Shown piece after piece: positions 53,927-64,000 of a stretch of DNA of 64,000 nucleotides. The first letter of the stretch is position 1; each line of letters opens with the position of its first letter. A program made the translations under genes and the position numbers. Below the pieces are notes generated by a model, which searched no databases, was not told the DNA's origin, and worked only from the letters and a program-made list of their open reading frames with translations. Origin of the DNA: Pseudomonas resinovorans NBRC 106553 (lineage in GTDB: Bacteria; Pseudomonadota; Gammaproteobacteria; Pseudomonadales; Pseudomonadaceae); assembly GCF_000412695.1 (NCBI RefSeq), contig NC_021499.1, positions 3,906,001-3,970,000 on the forward strand, given 5' to 3'.

Positions 53927-55006
53927 ATGAGCGCCATCCAGATCAAGTTTCCCGCCCTGACCCTGCGCGCCGGACGCCGCGCCCTCACGCGCATCCGTGA
54001 GCAGGGCCTGCAACCGGCCGACGTGGGCATCCTGCCTGGCGCCGCCGGTGGCCCCAAGGCACTGGGCATTCAGGGCCTGGACCTGGCGCTGTTCGGCGAC
54101 TGGCTGCCACGGGCGCCGCGCGAGCGCGCACTGATCGGTGCTTCCATCGGTTCCTGGCGCTTCGCCAGTGCCTGCCTGCCGGACGCCGCCGAGGGCATCC
54201 GCCGACTGGGCGAGCTCTACACCAGCCAGCGCTTCCCCAAGGGCGTGAGCATGGCGGAGGTCAGCCGCCTTTGCGGCCTGATGCTCGATGAGCTGCTCCG
54301 GGGCCAGGACGCGCAGGTGCTGGGCAACCCGCACTACCGCCTCAACGTGGTGGTGGTCAAAAGCCACGGCCTGCTCGCCGGGGACCATCGCGGCGCCCTG
54401 GGCCTTGGCCTGTCGTCGGTGATCGGCAGCAACCTGCTGGGGCGTCCGCGCCTGGCCCGGCACTTCGAGCGGGTCATCCTGCATGACGCCCGCCAGGCCC
54501 CGCCGCTGGCGCCGCTGTCCGACTTCCCCTCGCACTACCACGCGCTGGACCAGGGCAACCTGCGCCACGCCCTGCTCGCCTCCGGCTCGATCCCCATGGT
54601 GATGGAAGGCGTGCGTGACATCCCCGGCGCCGGGCCCGGCACCTACCGCGACGGCGGCCTGCTGGACTACCACCTGGACCTGCCCTACCACCCCGGCGGC
54701 GTGGTGCTTTACCCGCACTTCACCGACAAGGTGGTGCCCGGCTGGTTCGACAAGGGCCTGCCCTGGCGCAAGGGTGACGCCGAACGCCTGCAGGACGTGC
54801 TGCTGCTCTCCCCTTCCCGTGAATACCTGGCCACCCTGCCCCATGGCAAACTGCCGGACCGCAAGGACTTCAAGCGTTACATCGGCGACGATGCCGGGCG
54901 CGAACGCTATTGGCGCAAGGCCATGGCCGAGAGCCAGCGCCTGGGCGACGAATTCCTCGAACTGGTGGACAGCGGCAAGCTCGGCGAACGCCTGCGACAC
55001 CTCTGA
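53927..55006 (+). CDS. Patatin-like phospholipase
   Basis: This 359-residue patatin-family protein has an oxyanion-hole text, GILPGAAGGPKAL, and the nucleophile Ser in GASIGSW (GxSxG). The catalytic Asp is in YRDGGLLDYHLDLP (DGG). It would hydrolyse phospholipids or acyl esters. The next gene, another hydrolase, begins 33 bases later, so the two may work together on lipids. Confidence 0.88.
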   Translation: MSAIQIKFPALTLRAGRRALTRIREQGLQPADVGILPGAAGGPKALGIQGLDLALFGDWLPRAPRERALIGASIGSWRFASACLPDAAEGIRRLGELYTSQRFPKGVSMAEVSRLCGLMLDELLRGQDAQVLGNPHYRLNVVVVKSHGLLAGDHRGALGLGLSSVIGSNLLGRPRLARHFERVILHDARQAPPLAPLSDFPSHYHALDQGNLRHALLASGSIPMVMEGVRDIPGAGPGTYRDGGLLDYHLDLPYHPGGVVLYPHFTDKVVPGWFDKGLPWRKGDAERLQDVLLLSPSREYLATLPHGKLPDRKDFKRYIGDDAGRERYWRKAMAESQRLGDEFLELVDSGKLGERLRHL

Positions 55007-55039
55007 TGGATGGCGCGATGCGCCAAATGGAGTACAGGG

Positions 55040-55936
55040 ATGAAACTCGCGGTAGCCATCATTCATGGCATCGGCAACCAGCAGGACGCGCAGGATGCGG
55101 AGGGCCAGCACGCCTTCGCCCAGGGCCTGATCCATGGGCTGCGGCGGCGCCTCGGCGTCGAAGCGGAGAATATCGCCTTCCAGTCACTGTACTGGGCCAG
55201 TGTGCTGGACAAGCGTGAGCTGGCCTACCTGGAGCGACTCGAACGGGAACCGGTGCGCTGGCGCTGGATGCGTCGGCTGGTCACCCTCTTCCTCGGCGAC
55301 GCCAGCGGCTACCGCAAGGTGAGCCAGGCCTACGACACCACCTACGAGCAGGTGCACCAGAGCGTGCGCCACGGCCTCAACGCCTTGCGCGCCAAGGTCG
55401 GGCCGGACACGCCGCTGGTGGTACTGGCCCACTCCCTGGGTGGGCACATCATCTCCAACTACGTCTGGGACCAGCAGAAGCTCAACGCCACACCGAGCTG
55501 TCCGCTCGATCCTTTCCTGGCCATGGAGACCCTGGTGGGGCTGGTCACCTTCGGCTGCAATATCCCGCTCTTCACCTTCGCCTATGACCCGGTGCAGCCG
55601 ATCCGCTTTCCCGGCCATTGCCTGGATGAGCGCATGAGCCAGGCGGCGCGCTGGTTGAATGTCTACGCCCCGGCCGACCTGCTCGGCTACCCGCTGCGCC
55701 CCGTGCAGGGCTACGCCTCGGTGGTTCACGAGGACCGCCCCATGGCAGTGGGCTCCTGGTTCAGACGGCACACGCCCCTGAGCCACCTGGAGTACTGGCA
55801 CGATTCGGGTTTCCAGGATTACCTGGCCCGCCACCTGCGCGAACTGCTGCGCGCCTGTGGCGGTCGCTCCCTTGCGGCGGTCGAGGCTCAGCCCGGCCTG
55901 CCGTCCAACCTCGGCGTGCACAGCAGCACCGCGTAG
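55040..55936 (+). CDS. Alpha/beta-hydrolase (lipase-like) protein
   Basis: This 298-residue protein has VAIIHGIGNQQDAQDAEG at the start and the nucleophile elbow VVLAHSLGGHIISNYVWDQQ (AHSLGG). His residues near the C-terminus (SHLEYWHDSGFQDYL) could complete the triad. ATG 55040 follows GGAG by seven bases. It follows the patatin gene closely. The 3' end overlaps nnrS on the other strand by 49 bases. Confidence 0.82.
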   Translation: MKLAVAIIHGIGNQQDAQDAEGQHAFAQGLIHGLRRRLGVEAENIAFQSLYWASVLDKRELAYLERLEREPVRWRWMRRLVTLFLGDASGYRKVSQAYDTTYEQVHQSVRHGLNALRAKVGPDTPLVVLAHSLGGHIISNYVWDQQKLNATPSCPLDPFLAMETLVGLVTFGCNIPLFTFAYDPVQPIRFPGHCLDERMSQAARWLNVYAPADLLGYPLRPVQGYASVVHEDRPMAVGSWFRRHTPLSHLEYWHDSGFQDYLARHLRELLRACGGRSLAAVEAQPGLPSNLGVHSSTA

Positions 55937-57078
55937 TAGCGCAGGAACAGCGCGAAGGCCGCCATCCAGCAGAAAGCCGCCAGCCAGAACGCCAGGGTTC
56001 CCAGCAACGGCATCAGCAGTACCCGTGCGACAGCGCCCAGGTTCAGCAGCGCAAAGGCCAGCCCCATGGCACGCGGAGCCTCCAGCGGCCGACCGCTGTG
56101 CCCCAGGCTGACGCGGGCGATCATCGCCAGGATCAGCCCGGCCATGGCGCCGACACCCAGCGCGTGCTGGGCCAGGCTCGGATTGGCCAGCCAGCCCAGG
56201 TGCCAGGCGGCCAGGCCCAGGGGCGCCAGGGCCAACCAGGCGAACGCCAGGTGCAGCGGCCAGAGCAGCGTCACCCGCCAGATGCCGGCGTCGTACCAGC
56301 GCGCCAGGCGCAGCAGGTTGCCGAGGCCCGGCAGCAGGCAGAGGATCGCCAGCCAGGGCGATTGTTGCAGGCCGGGGCCCGCCGCGAAGCTGGCGGCCAG
56401 CAGGACGCTGCCCGCCAGGCAGGTCCAGTCCAGCCAGGGCCAGGCCTTGATCTGTTGCGTGCGGCCCAGGCCGCGCTGGGTGAAGAACGGAATCACCCTT
56501 CCGCCGATCAGCCCCATCAATGCCGCCACCAGCCAGAGCGCCGCCAGCACACCTTGGCGCTGCAGGGCATCGTTGCCAACGGCCAACCCCCAGAGCACCA
56601 GGGCATCGGCCGCCGCCAGCAGGCTCAGGACCAGCACCACGGGGTAGTTGTTGCGCTGGCGCACGCGCCACAGGCTGCGCCCCAGTACCAGGGCCACCCA
56701 GGGCAGGAAGGCCAGCTCCAGGGGAATCAGCAGCGCCAGGGGCGCGCCCAGTACCCAGGCAAGCCGTGCGGCCAGCCAGAGCAGTGCCAGGCTGGCCAGG
56801 GCGCGACCGCGCAGGCCGGGAGTGCCGGTCCAGTTCTGGACGGCGGTGAGGAGAAAGCCGGCAATGATCGCGCCGCCGAAGCCGAACACCATCTCGTGGC
56901 GGTGCCAGGCGAGCCAGCCGCCCGCCGGCTGCCAGGGGCCGAGGCGGCCATGGAGGGCCATCAGCCAGAGCGGCACGGCCAATAGAGCGAAGGCCGTGCC
57001 GAAGAGAAAGAAGGGGCGGAAGCCCAGGCGCCAGATCGGCCGGATCGCCAGCTCCCGCGAAGCATCAAGCAATTGCAC
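55888..57078 (-). CDS. nnrS: NnrS-family membrane protein
   Basis: This 396-residue, very hydrophobic protein has about twelve helices. It begins IWRLGFRPFFLFGTAFALLA, with GGWLAWHRHEMVFGFGGAII and a later GGRVIPFFTQRGLGRTQQIK, all typical of NnrS, a heme- and copper-containing protein tied to nitric-oxide stress. It overlaps the ppyR-like gene upstream by 14 bases, which in turn follows fhp, forming an NO-response operon. Confidence 0.9.
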   Translation of the reverse strand: MQLLDASRELAIRPIWRLGFRPFFLFGTAFALLAVPLWLMALHGRLGPWQPAGGWLAWHRHEMVFGFGGAIIAGFLLTAVQNWTGTPGLRGRALASLALLWLAARLAWVLGAPLALLIPLELAFLPWVALVLGRSLWRVRQRNNYPVVLVLSLLAAADALVLWGLAVGNDALQRQGVLAALWLVAALMGLIGGRVIPFFTQRGLGRTQQIKAWPWLDWTCLAGSVLLAASFAAGPGLQQSPWLAILCLLPGLGNLLRLARWYDAGIWRVTLLWPLHLAFAWLALAPLGLAAWHLGWLANPSLAQHALGVGAMAGLILAMIARVSLGHSGRPLEAPRAMGLAFALLNLGAVARVLLMPLLGTLAFWLAAFCWMAAFALFLRYYAVLLCTPRLDGRPG

Positions 57079-57322
57079 AGGCCAGCTCCCGTTGTTCCTT
57101 GCGCATCTGGTACTGGGCGGTCAGACGCATCACGTAGCCCAGCTTGATCAGGGTCGGCCCGAGGATCGACAGGCCATGGGCGCCAACCAGCAGCATCAGC
57201 CCCAGGTGGGCTTCCAGGTAGTAGGCTCCGACCACGCCCAGCAGCAACTGCACCAGGCCGGTCCAGAGAAACAGGTGAGAGAGCTGCAGCAGGCGTTGGG
57301 GGTTTCCGAACAGACTGGTCAT
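57065..57322 (-). CDS. ppyR: Small membrane protein, PpyR-like
   Basis: This 85-residue protein has two membrane helices (LFLWTGLVQLLLGVVGAYYL and LGLMLLVGAHGLSILGPTLI) and a basic end (QMRKEQREL). ATG 57322 follows GAGGAG. In P. aeruginosa a protein of this size and position, between nnrS and fhp, is called PpyR (a regulator of psl and pyoverdine genes). Equivalence is by position and length. Confidence 0.7.
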   Translation of the reverse strand: MTSLFGNPQRLLQLSHLFLWTGLVQLLLGVVGAYYLEAHLGLMLLVGAHGLSILGPTLIKLGYVMRLTAQYQMRKEQRELACAIA

Positions 57323-57377
57323 GATCGCGCACTCCTCGATGGGTTGCCCGGCGCCCCTTGGCGCCGGGCGGTTTGGG

Positions 57378-58559
57378 TCAGGCCTCCAGGGCGGCGGCCG
57401 GTCCGAAGAACTCGTAGTGGCTCTGGGCTTCCGGTACGCCGAGCTCGCGCAGGTGCTTCTTGACCTGGGCCATGAAGCCTTTCGGGCCCAGGAAGTAGGC
57501 ATCCAGGTCACGCTCGACGGGCAGCCATTGGGCCAGCCGTTCGCGGCTCAGGAAGCCGGTGGCGTGGGGCTCGTCATCCCCATGGGGCTCGCTGTAGCAG
57601 AAGAAGTGGTTGAGCTGGGGCACGGCCGCGGCCTTCGCCTCGACCCAGTCGCGGAAGGCATGGACCGAACCGTTGCGCGCACAGTGGATGAAGTGGATCC
57701 GCCGGCCGCTGTCCTGGGCCGCTTCCAGCATGGCCAGGGCCGGGGTGATGCCGACACCGGCGGTGATCAGCACCAGGGGCTTCTTGCTCGGCCGCAGGAT
57801 GAAGTCGCCGGCCGGCGCGAAGAGTTCCAGCAGGTCCCCTTCCTGGACACGGTCGTGGAGGAAGTTGGACACCTTGCCGCCCGCCTCGCGCTTGACGCTG
57901 ATGCGGTAGTCGCGGCCATTGGGGGCTGCGGACAGCGAGTAGTTGCGGCGCGCTTCCTCGCCGTCGATATCCAGGCGCAGGCCGATGAACTGGCCGGGCG
58001 TGAAGTCCATCACGGCGCCGCCGTCCGCCGGTACGAAGTAGAAGGAGGTGATTTCCGCGCTTTCCGCAACCTTGCGCTCGACGCGGAAGCTGCGGCCACC
58101 GCGCCAGCCGCCTTCGGCTTCGGCGCTGGCGGCGTAGACTTCTTCCTCGGCGCCCATCAGCAGGCCGGCCAGCAGGTTGTAGGCCTCGCCCCAGGCGTTG
58201 ATGACTTCGTCGGTGGCGATCTCTTCGCCCAGCACTTCACGGATGGCGCGCAGCAGGCAGGTGCCGACGATCGGGTAGTGCTCCGGCAGGATCTGCAAGG
58301 CAACGTGCTTGGCAACGATGCGGTTCACCAGCGGGCCCAGCACTTCCAGCTGGTCGATGTGACGGGCATACATCAACACGCCGTTGGCGAGGGCGCGGGC
58401 CTGGTCGCCGCTGGCCTGGTGGGCCTGGTTGAACAGCGGACGCACCTCCGGGTACTCGGAAAGCATCATCTTGTAGAAGTGGGTGGTCAGGGCTTCACCA
58501 CCGGTTTCCAGCAGGGGCACGGTGGATTTGACGATGGCACGAACTTGGCTGGAAAGCAT
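57378..58559 (-). CDS. fhp: Flavohemoprotein nitric-oxide dioxygenase
   Basis: This 393-residue enzyme has three parts. The globin domain (LSSQVRAIVKSTVPLLETGG, with the proximal His in AKHVALQILPEHYPIVG) is followed by an FAD domain (RNYSLSAAPNGRDYRISVKR) and an NAD domain (LITAGVGITPALAMLEAA, YFLGPKGFMAQVKKHLRELG). It turns nitric oxide into nitrate. ATG 58559 is used. It is divergent from its activator gene fhpR, with three NorR-type sites between them. Confidence 0.95.
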   Translation of the reverse strand: MLSSQVRAIVKSTVPLLETGGEALTTHFYKMMLSEYPEVRPLFNQAHQASGDQARALANGVLMYARHIDQLEVLGPLVNRIVAKHVALQILPEHYPIVGTCLLRAIREVLGEEIATDEVINAWGEAYNLLAGLLMGAEEEVYAASAEAEGGWRGGRSFRVERKVAESAEITSFYFVPADGGAVMDFTPGQFIGLRLDIDGEEARRNYSLSAAPNGRDYRISVKREAGGKVSNFLHDRVQEGDLLELFAPAGDFILRPSKKPLVLITAGVGITPALAMLEAAQDSGRRIHFIHCARNGSVHAFRDWVEAKAAAVPQLNHFFCYSEPHGDDEPHATGFLSRERLAQWLPVERDLDAYFLGPKGFMAQVKKHLRELGVPEAQSHYEFFGPAAALEA

Positions 58560-58599
58560 AATGACTCCGATATCTGGGTTGGTTCTTTCTGCCTGTACT

Positions 58600-58616
58600 A
58601 ATCCAGCTTTCATGCC
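58600..58616 (-). promoter_or_regulatory. Possible sigma-54 promoter of fhp
   Basis: On the minus strand the text reads TTGGCATGAAAGCTGGAT. The TGGCA element and the GG ten bases later approximate the -24/-12 elements, although GC is expected at -12. It lies about 41-57 bases before the fhp start, where a NorR-family activator would need it. Confidence 0.4.
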
Positions 58617-58658
58617 AACTATTTATTCTTTATAAATCAATGCTTTATATTCTTACGC

Positions 58659-58714
58659 GTTCTTTTGACTACACTAGCAAGCGAGTCATAACGACATACC
58701 GGAGTCATAATGAC
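58659..58714. promoter_or_regulatory. Three NorR-type GT-N7-AC sites
   Basis: GT-TCTTTTG-AC (58659-58669), GT-CATAACG-AC (58685-58695) and GT-CATAATG-AC (58704-58714) match the NorR enhancer pattern, three sites as in E. coli norVW. Start-to-start spacings are 26 and 19 bases. The third covers the fhpR start codon (58710), so binding may also repress fhpR. Confidence 0.7.
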
Positions 58715-60260
58715 ATCCCACCCTCTACTGCAGACGCTGATCCCCCTGGTCAGCGATCTCTCCCGCGAACTGCCCGAGCGCGAGCGCTACCGTCGCCTGC
58801 TGGAAGCCCTGCGCGGCCTGCTGCCCTGCGATGCCACCGCGCTGCTGCGCCTGGACGGTGACCAGTTGGTGCCCATGGCGGTGGACGGCCTCAGCCAGGA
58901 CACCCTGGGCCGACGCTTCAAGGTCGCCGAGCACCCGCGGCTACAGGCCCTGATGGAGCATCGCGGCGTCACCCGCTTCGCCGCCGATTGTGGATTGCCC
59001 GATCCCTATGACGGCCTGGTGGAAGGCCACCAGGACCATCTGGAGGTCCACGACTGTATGGGTTGCCCGATCTACCTGGATGACCGTCCCTGGGGCGTGC
59101 TGACGCTGGATGCCATGGACCCTTCGCGCTTCGACGGCCAGGACCTGGAAGTGCTGGATGGCTTCGCCAGCCTGGCGGCCGCTACGGTGAAGGCTGTGGA
59201 CCGCATGGACAGCCTGACCCGCCGCGCCCAGGATGAACAGCAACTGGCAGAGGTCTACCGTCAGGCGGCCGGCCAGGCCCGACCCCAGGAGCTGATCGGC
59301 CAGAGTGCGGCGCACAAGGCGCTGGTGGAGGAGATCAAACTGGTCGGCGGCAGCGAACTGACGGTGCTGATCAGCGGGGAAACCGGGGTAGGCAAGGAGT
59401 TGGTGGCGCAATCGATCCATGGCGGCTCGCTACGCTCCCGACACCCGCTGATCAGCCTCAACTGCGCAGCCCTGCCCGACACACTGGTGGAGAGCGAGCT
59501 GTTCGGCCATGTGCGCGGCGCCTTCTCCGGCGCGGTGAATGATCGCAAGGGCAAGTTCGAGCTGGCCGATGAGGGCACGCTGTTCCTCGACGAGGTGGGC
59601 GAGTTGCCTTTGGCCATCCAGGCCAAGCTGCTGCGTGTCCTGCAGAGCGGGCAGCTGCAACGGGTCGGGTCGGATCGCGAGCACCGGGTCAACGTCAGGG
59701 TCATCGCGGCCACCAACCGCGACCTGGCGGAGGAAGTACGTGCCGGGCGTTTTCGCGCCGACCTCTACCATCGCCTGAGCGTCTATCCGTTGCGCGTCCC
59801 TCCCCTGCGCGAACGGGGCCGCGATGTACTGCTGCTGACCGGTTTCTTCCTCGAGGAGAACCGCCCCCGACTCGGCCTGCGCAGCCTGCGACTCAGCCAG
59901 GATGCCCAGGCCGCCCTGCTCGGCTATGACTGGCCTGGCAACGTGCGCGAGCTGGAACACCTGATCGGCCGCGCGGCCCTCAAGGCACTAGCGGCATGCC
60001 CAGAGCGGCCACGCATCCTCACGCTCACCGCCCAGGATCTCGCCCTGCCGGGCAACCAGCCCATGACCCCCTGCAGCCCACTGGATGCGCCTGTCGCCAC
60101 CGTGGTCGGAGACCTGCGGGACGCGGTGGACCAGTACCAGCGCCAACTGATCATGGCCAGCCTGGAACGTCAGCAAGACAACTGGGCCGCATCGGCACGC
60201 GAGCTGGGCCTGGATCGTGCCAACCTGCTGCGCCTGGCCAAGCGTCTGGGCATCAAGTGA
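58710..60260 (+). CDS. fhpR: NO-responsive sigma-54 activator (NorR family)
   Basis: This 516-residue activator has an N-terminal GAF domain (residues about 20-180) with [20 protein letters not shown], the region of the iron-ligand Cys. The AAA domain has Walker [13 protein letters not shown], the sigma-54 loop as GAFSGA instead of GAFTGA, and [22 protein letters not shown]-terminal Fis-type HTH ([20 protein letters not shown]) completes it. It turns on fhp when nitric oxide binds its iron. Confidence 0.93.
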   Translation: MTSHPLLQTLIPLVSDLSRELPERERYRRLLEALRGLLPCDATALLRLDGDQLVPMAVDGLSQDTLGRRFKVAEHPRLQALMEHRGVTRFAADCGLPDPYDGLVEGHQDHLEVHDCMGCPIYLDDRPWGVLTLDAMDPSRFDGQDLEVLDGFASLAAATVKAVDRMDSLTRRAQDEQQLAEVYRQAAGQARPQELIGQSAAHKALVEEIKLVGGSELTVLISGETGVGKELVAQSIHGGSLRSRHPLISLNCAALPDTLVESELFGHVRGAFSGAVNDRKGKFELADEGTLFLDEVGELPLAIQAKLLRVLQSGQLQRVGSDREHRVNVRVIAATNRDLAEEVRAGRFRADLYHRLSVYPLRVPPLRERGRDVLLLTGFFLEENRPRLGLRSLRLSQDAQAALLGYDWPGNVRELEHLIGRAALKALAACPERPRILTLTAQDLALPGNQPMTPCSPLDAPVATVVGDLRDAVDQYQRQLIMASLERQQDNWAASARELGLDRANLLRLAKRLGIK

Positions 60261-60378
60261 TGCGGGAGCTTCGTCCGACCGCATCCGTCTTTTCCGCCAG
60301 GCAGCCGGAGAGCTGGTAAAATCGGGGCTTTCCTGCTTTGGCCGGTTACCTGGCCGTCATCTCAAGAGCGTTACTCAA

Positions 60379-60735
60379 GTGGAAATTTTCAAAGAGTTCA
60401 TCTTCGAAGCTGCACACCAGCTCCCCCACGTGCCGGCCGGCCACAAATGCGGTCGCCTGCACGGTCACTCCTTCCGTGTGGCCATCTACATCGAGGGTGA
60501 GCCCGATCCCCATACCGGCTGGATTCGCGACTTCTCCGAGCTCAAGGCGATCTTCAAGCCGCTCTACGAGCAGCTCGATCACAATTACCTCAACGAGATC
60601 CCCGGCCTGGAAAACCCCACCAGCGAAGTACTCGCCAAGTGGATCTGGCAGCAGCTCAAGCCCCTGCTCCCGGAGCTTTCCCGCATCCGCATCCACGAAA
60701 CCTGCACCAGTGGCTGCGAATACCGCGGCGACTGA
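60379..60735 (+). CDS. queD: 6-carboxy-5,6,7,8-tetrahydropterin synthase
   Basis: This 118-residue QueD starts at GTG. It has [20 protein letters not shown] then [14 protein letters not shown], giving the catalytic Cys and zinc-binding histidines, and [20 protein letters not shown] with the second Asp-His pair. [14 protein letters not shown] ends it. It makes an early intermediate of queuosine. A hairpin terminator follows. The gene is complete. Confidence 0.95.
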   Translation: MEIFKEFIFEAAHQLPHVPAGHKCGRLHGHSFRVAIYIEGEPDPHTGWIRDFSELKAIFKPLYEQLDHNYLNEIPGLENPTSEVLAKWIWQQLKPLLPELSRIRIHETCTSGCEYRGD

Positions 60736-60758
60736 CAGCTTCCAGGACGCAGAAATGC

Positions 60759-60785
60759 AAAAGGCCACCTCCGGGTGGCCTTTTT
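60759..60785 (+). terminator. Rho-independent terminator after queD
   Basis: GGCCACC and GGTGGCC form a seven-base stem with a four-base loop, with AAAA before and TTTTT after. Confidence 0.9.
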
Positions 60786-60802
60786 GTTGGTTGCAATCTC
60801 TG

Positions 60803-60855
60803 TAGGACGCGCCGTGCGTGCCGCCGTATCCTCGATGCGCGCAGCGCAGCCTACT
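60803..60855. repeat. GTAGG...CCTAC palindrome-like repeat
   Basis: GTAGGACGCGCC at the left faces GCGCAGCCTAC at the right across an interrupted palindrome, with GTGCGTGCC and GATGCGCGC inside. It resembles the dispersed GTAGG repeat family at 48142. It lies between queD and the rRNA terminator. Confidence 0.5.
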
Positions 60856-60871
60856 TTCTCGCGCGCAAAGA

Positions 60872-60907
60872 CAAACCCCCGACCCGCATGAGCGGATCGG
60901 GGGTTTG
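60872..60907 (-). terminator. Terminator of the rRNA operon (outer)
   Basis: CAAACCCCCGA and TCGGGGGTTTG pair across CCCGC-ATGA-GCGG. It lies just beyond the 3' end of the outer 5S gene on the minus strand. Confidence 0.85.
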
Positions 60908-60914
60908 GAATAGA

Positions 60915-61033
60915 AGCTTGACGATGACCTACTCTCACATGGAGAAGCTCCACACTACCATCGGCGATGCGTCGTTTCACTACTGAGTTCGGGATGGGAT
61001 CAGGTGGTTCCAACGCTCTATGGTCGTCAAGCA
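60915..61033 (-). rRNA. rrf: 5S ribosomal RNA, outer copy
   Basis: On the minus strand the text starts TGCTTGACGACCATAGAGCG and ends GTAGGTCATCGTCAAGCT. It contains the universal GTTGGAACCACCTGATCCC region and CGAACTCAGTAGTGAAACG, the Pseudomonas 5S pattern. Ends are approximate. It is the second of two tandem copies after the 23S gene. Confidence 0.95.
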
Positions 61034-61128
61034 ATTCGGTTGGGGTCTCGCCGTGAGGCGCTACTCCGAATCAGGGTGAGCTCTGAAGCTCTTGGGGCAC
61101 GTGCTTTCGCACTGCTCTCACTTAAAGA

Positions 61129-61163
61129 CAAACCCCCGATACGCGAGGCGTATCGGGGGTTTG
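61129..61163 (-). terminator. Perfect hairpin between the two 5S genes
   Basis: CAAACCCCCGATACGC pairs perfectly with GCGTATCGGGGGTTTG (16 bases) around GAG. It follows the inner 5S copy, in the same position as the hairpin after the outer copy. It may stop part of the transcripts before the outer copy. Confidence 0.85.
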
Positions 61164-61170
61164 GGATAGA

Positions 61171-61289
61171 AGCTTGACGATGACCTACTCTCACATGGAG
61201 AAGCTCCACACTACCATCGGCGATGCGTCGTTTCACTACTGAGTTCGGGATGGGATCAGGTGGTTCCAACGCTCTATGGTCGTCAAGCA
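61171..61289 (-). rRNA. rrf: 5S ribosomal RNA, inner copy
   Basis: This copy is identical by eye over its whole length to the outer copy. It lies about 140 bases from the 3' end of the 23S gene. About 45 bases of upstream flank (ATTCGGTTGGG...CCGAATCAGG) are also repeated before the outer copy, so the unit of about 256 bases was duplicated in tandem. Confidence 0.96.
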
Positions 61290-61430
61290 ATTCGGTTGGG
61301 ATCTCGCGGTAAGGCGCGATCCCGAATCAGGTATGTGACAGTCTAGGTATTTGCGGTTCTTGCGAACTTTCGGTTTCTATCGACTTCAACCAGTCGCACC
61401 CACAATCACCAGATTGTTTGGGTGTTATAT

Positions 61431-64000
<2,570 letters not shown>

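Overview
The window is high-GC DNA that reads as a Pseudomonas chromosome of the P. aeruginosa/resinovorans type. The evidence is the gene order on the right: dusA, fur-like gene, tal, rssC, rssB, a PilZ protein, mlaA, a thioesterase, a HAD-like protein, a DUF4404 protein, queF, copRS, and further on bqsRS and ppyR/nnrS/fhp/fhpR. The window ends in the 3' part of a 23S rRNA gene on the minus strand, followed by two tandem 5S rRNA genes.

Left part (1 to about 37.6 kb): accessory DNA lying beside dusA, a known integration hotspot. It holds broken pieces of conjugative or integrative elements: a relaxase fragment with an amber codon, fused to a LysR fragment; a traG coupling-protein fragment; a truncated acyltransferase; and a truncated island helicase/primase. 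It also holds a prtN-like gene and a tyrosine integrase pointing at dusA. Five cargo blocks lie between these pieces. (a) 1.4-9.6 kb: two convergent operons (NTF2-like, SDR, FAD oxidase, DUF1365, cyclopropane fatty acid synthase, DUF2878; and chalcone-isomerase-like, SDR, FeS-type photolyase, DUF2256). Both start beside matching paired TGTACA-type operators, so they look like one light/oxidative-stress membrane-modification regulon. (b) 9.7-17.4 kb: a cyanophycinase-like protein, an amino-acid-binding protein, an RpiR regulator, an SCO1-like protein with a multicopper oxidase, and a duplicated-motif secreted protein. (c) 17.5-23.5 kb: a ClpG/Hsp20/PsiE thermotolerance locus, damaged at both ends. 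(d) 23.8-25.4 kb: a hipBA-like module. (e) 25.5-33.2 kb: arsenic resistance (arsN2, arsJ, gapdh, arsH, acr3, arsR, arsC, and an arsenic-linked secreted protein), with an AraC regulator and a sterol-desaturase-family enzyme inserted.

The most unfamiliar gene is an AT-rich one (35.4-36.5 kb) between prtN and the integrase. It encodes a transglutaminase-like (SirB1-type) domain with a visible Cys-His-Asp set and a TPR-like tail.

Right part (37.7-64 kb): mostly conserved core genes. They cover tRNA modification (dusA, queF, queD), stress signalling (rssB/rssC), lipid transport (mlaA), copper sensing (copRS), cell-wall lipid recycling (uppP), chemotaxis, cation sensing with PepSY proteins (bqsRS), and nitric-oxide detoxification (fhp with its sigma-54 activator fhpR). 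Palindromic dispersed repeats and clear hairpin terminators separate the units.
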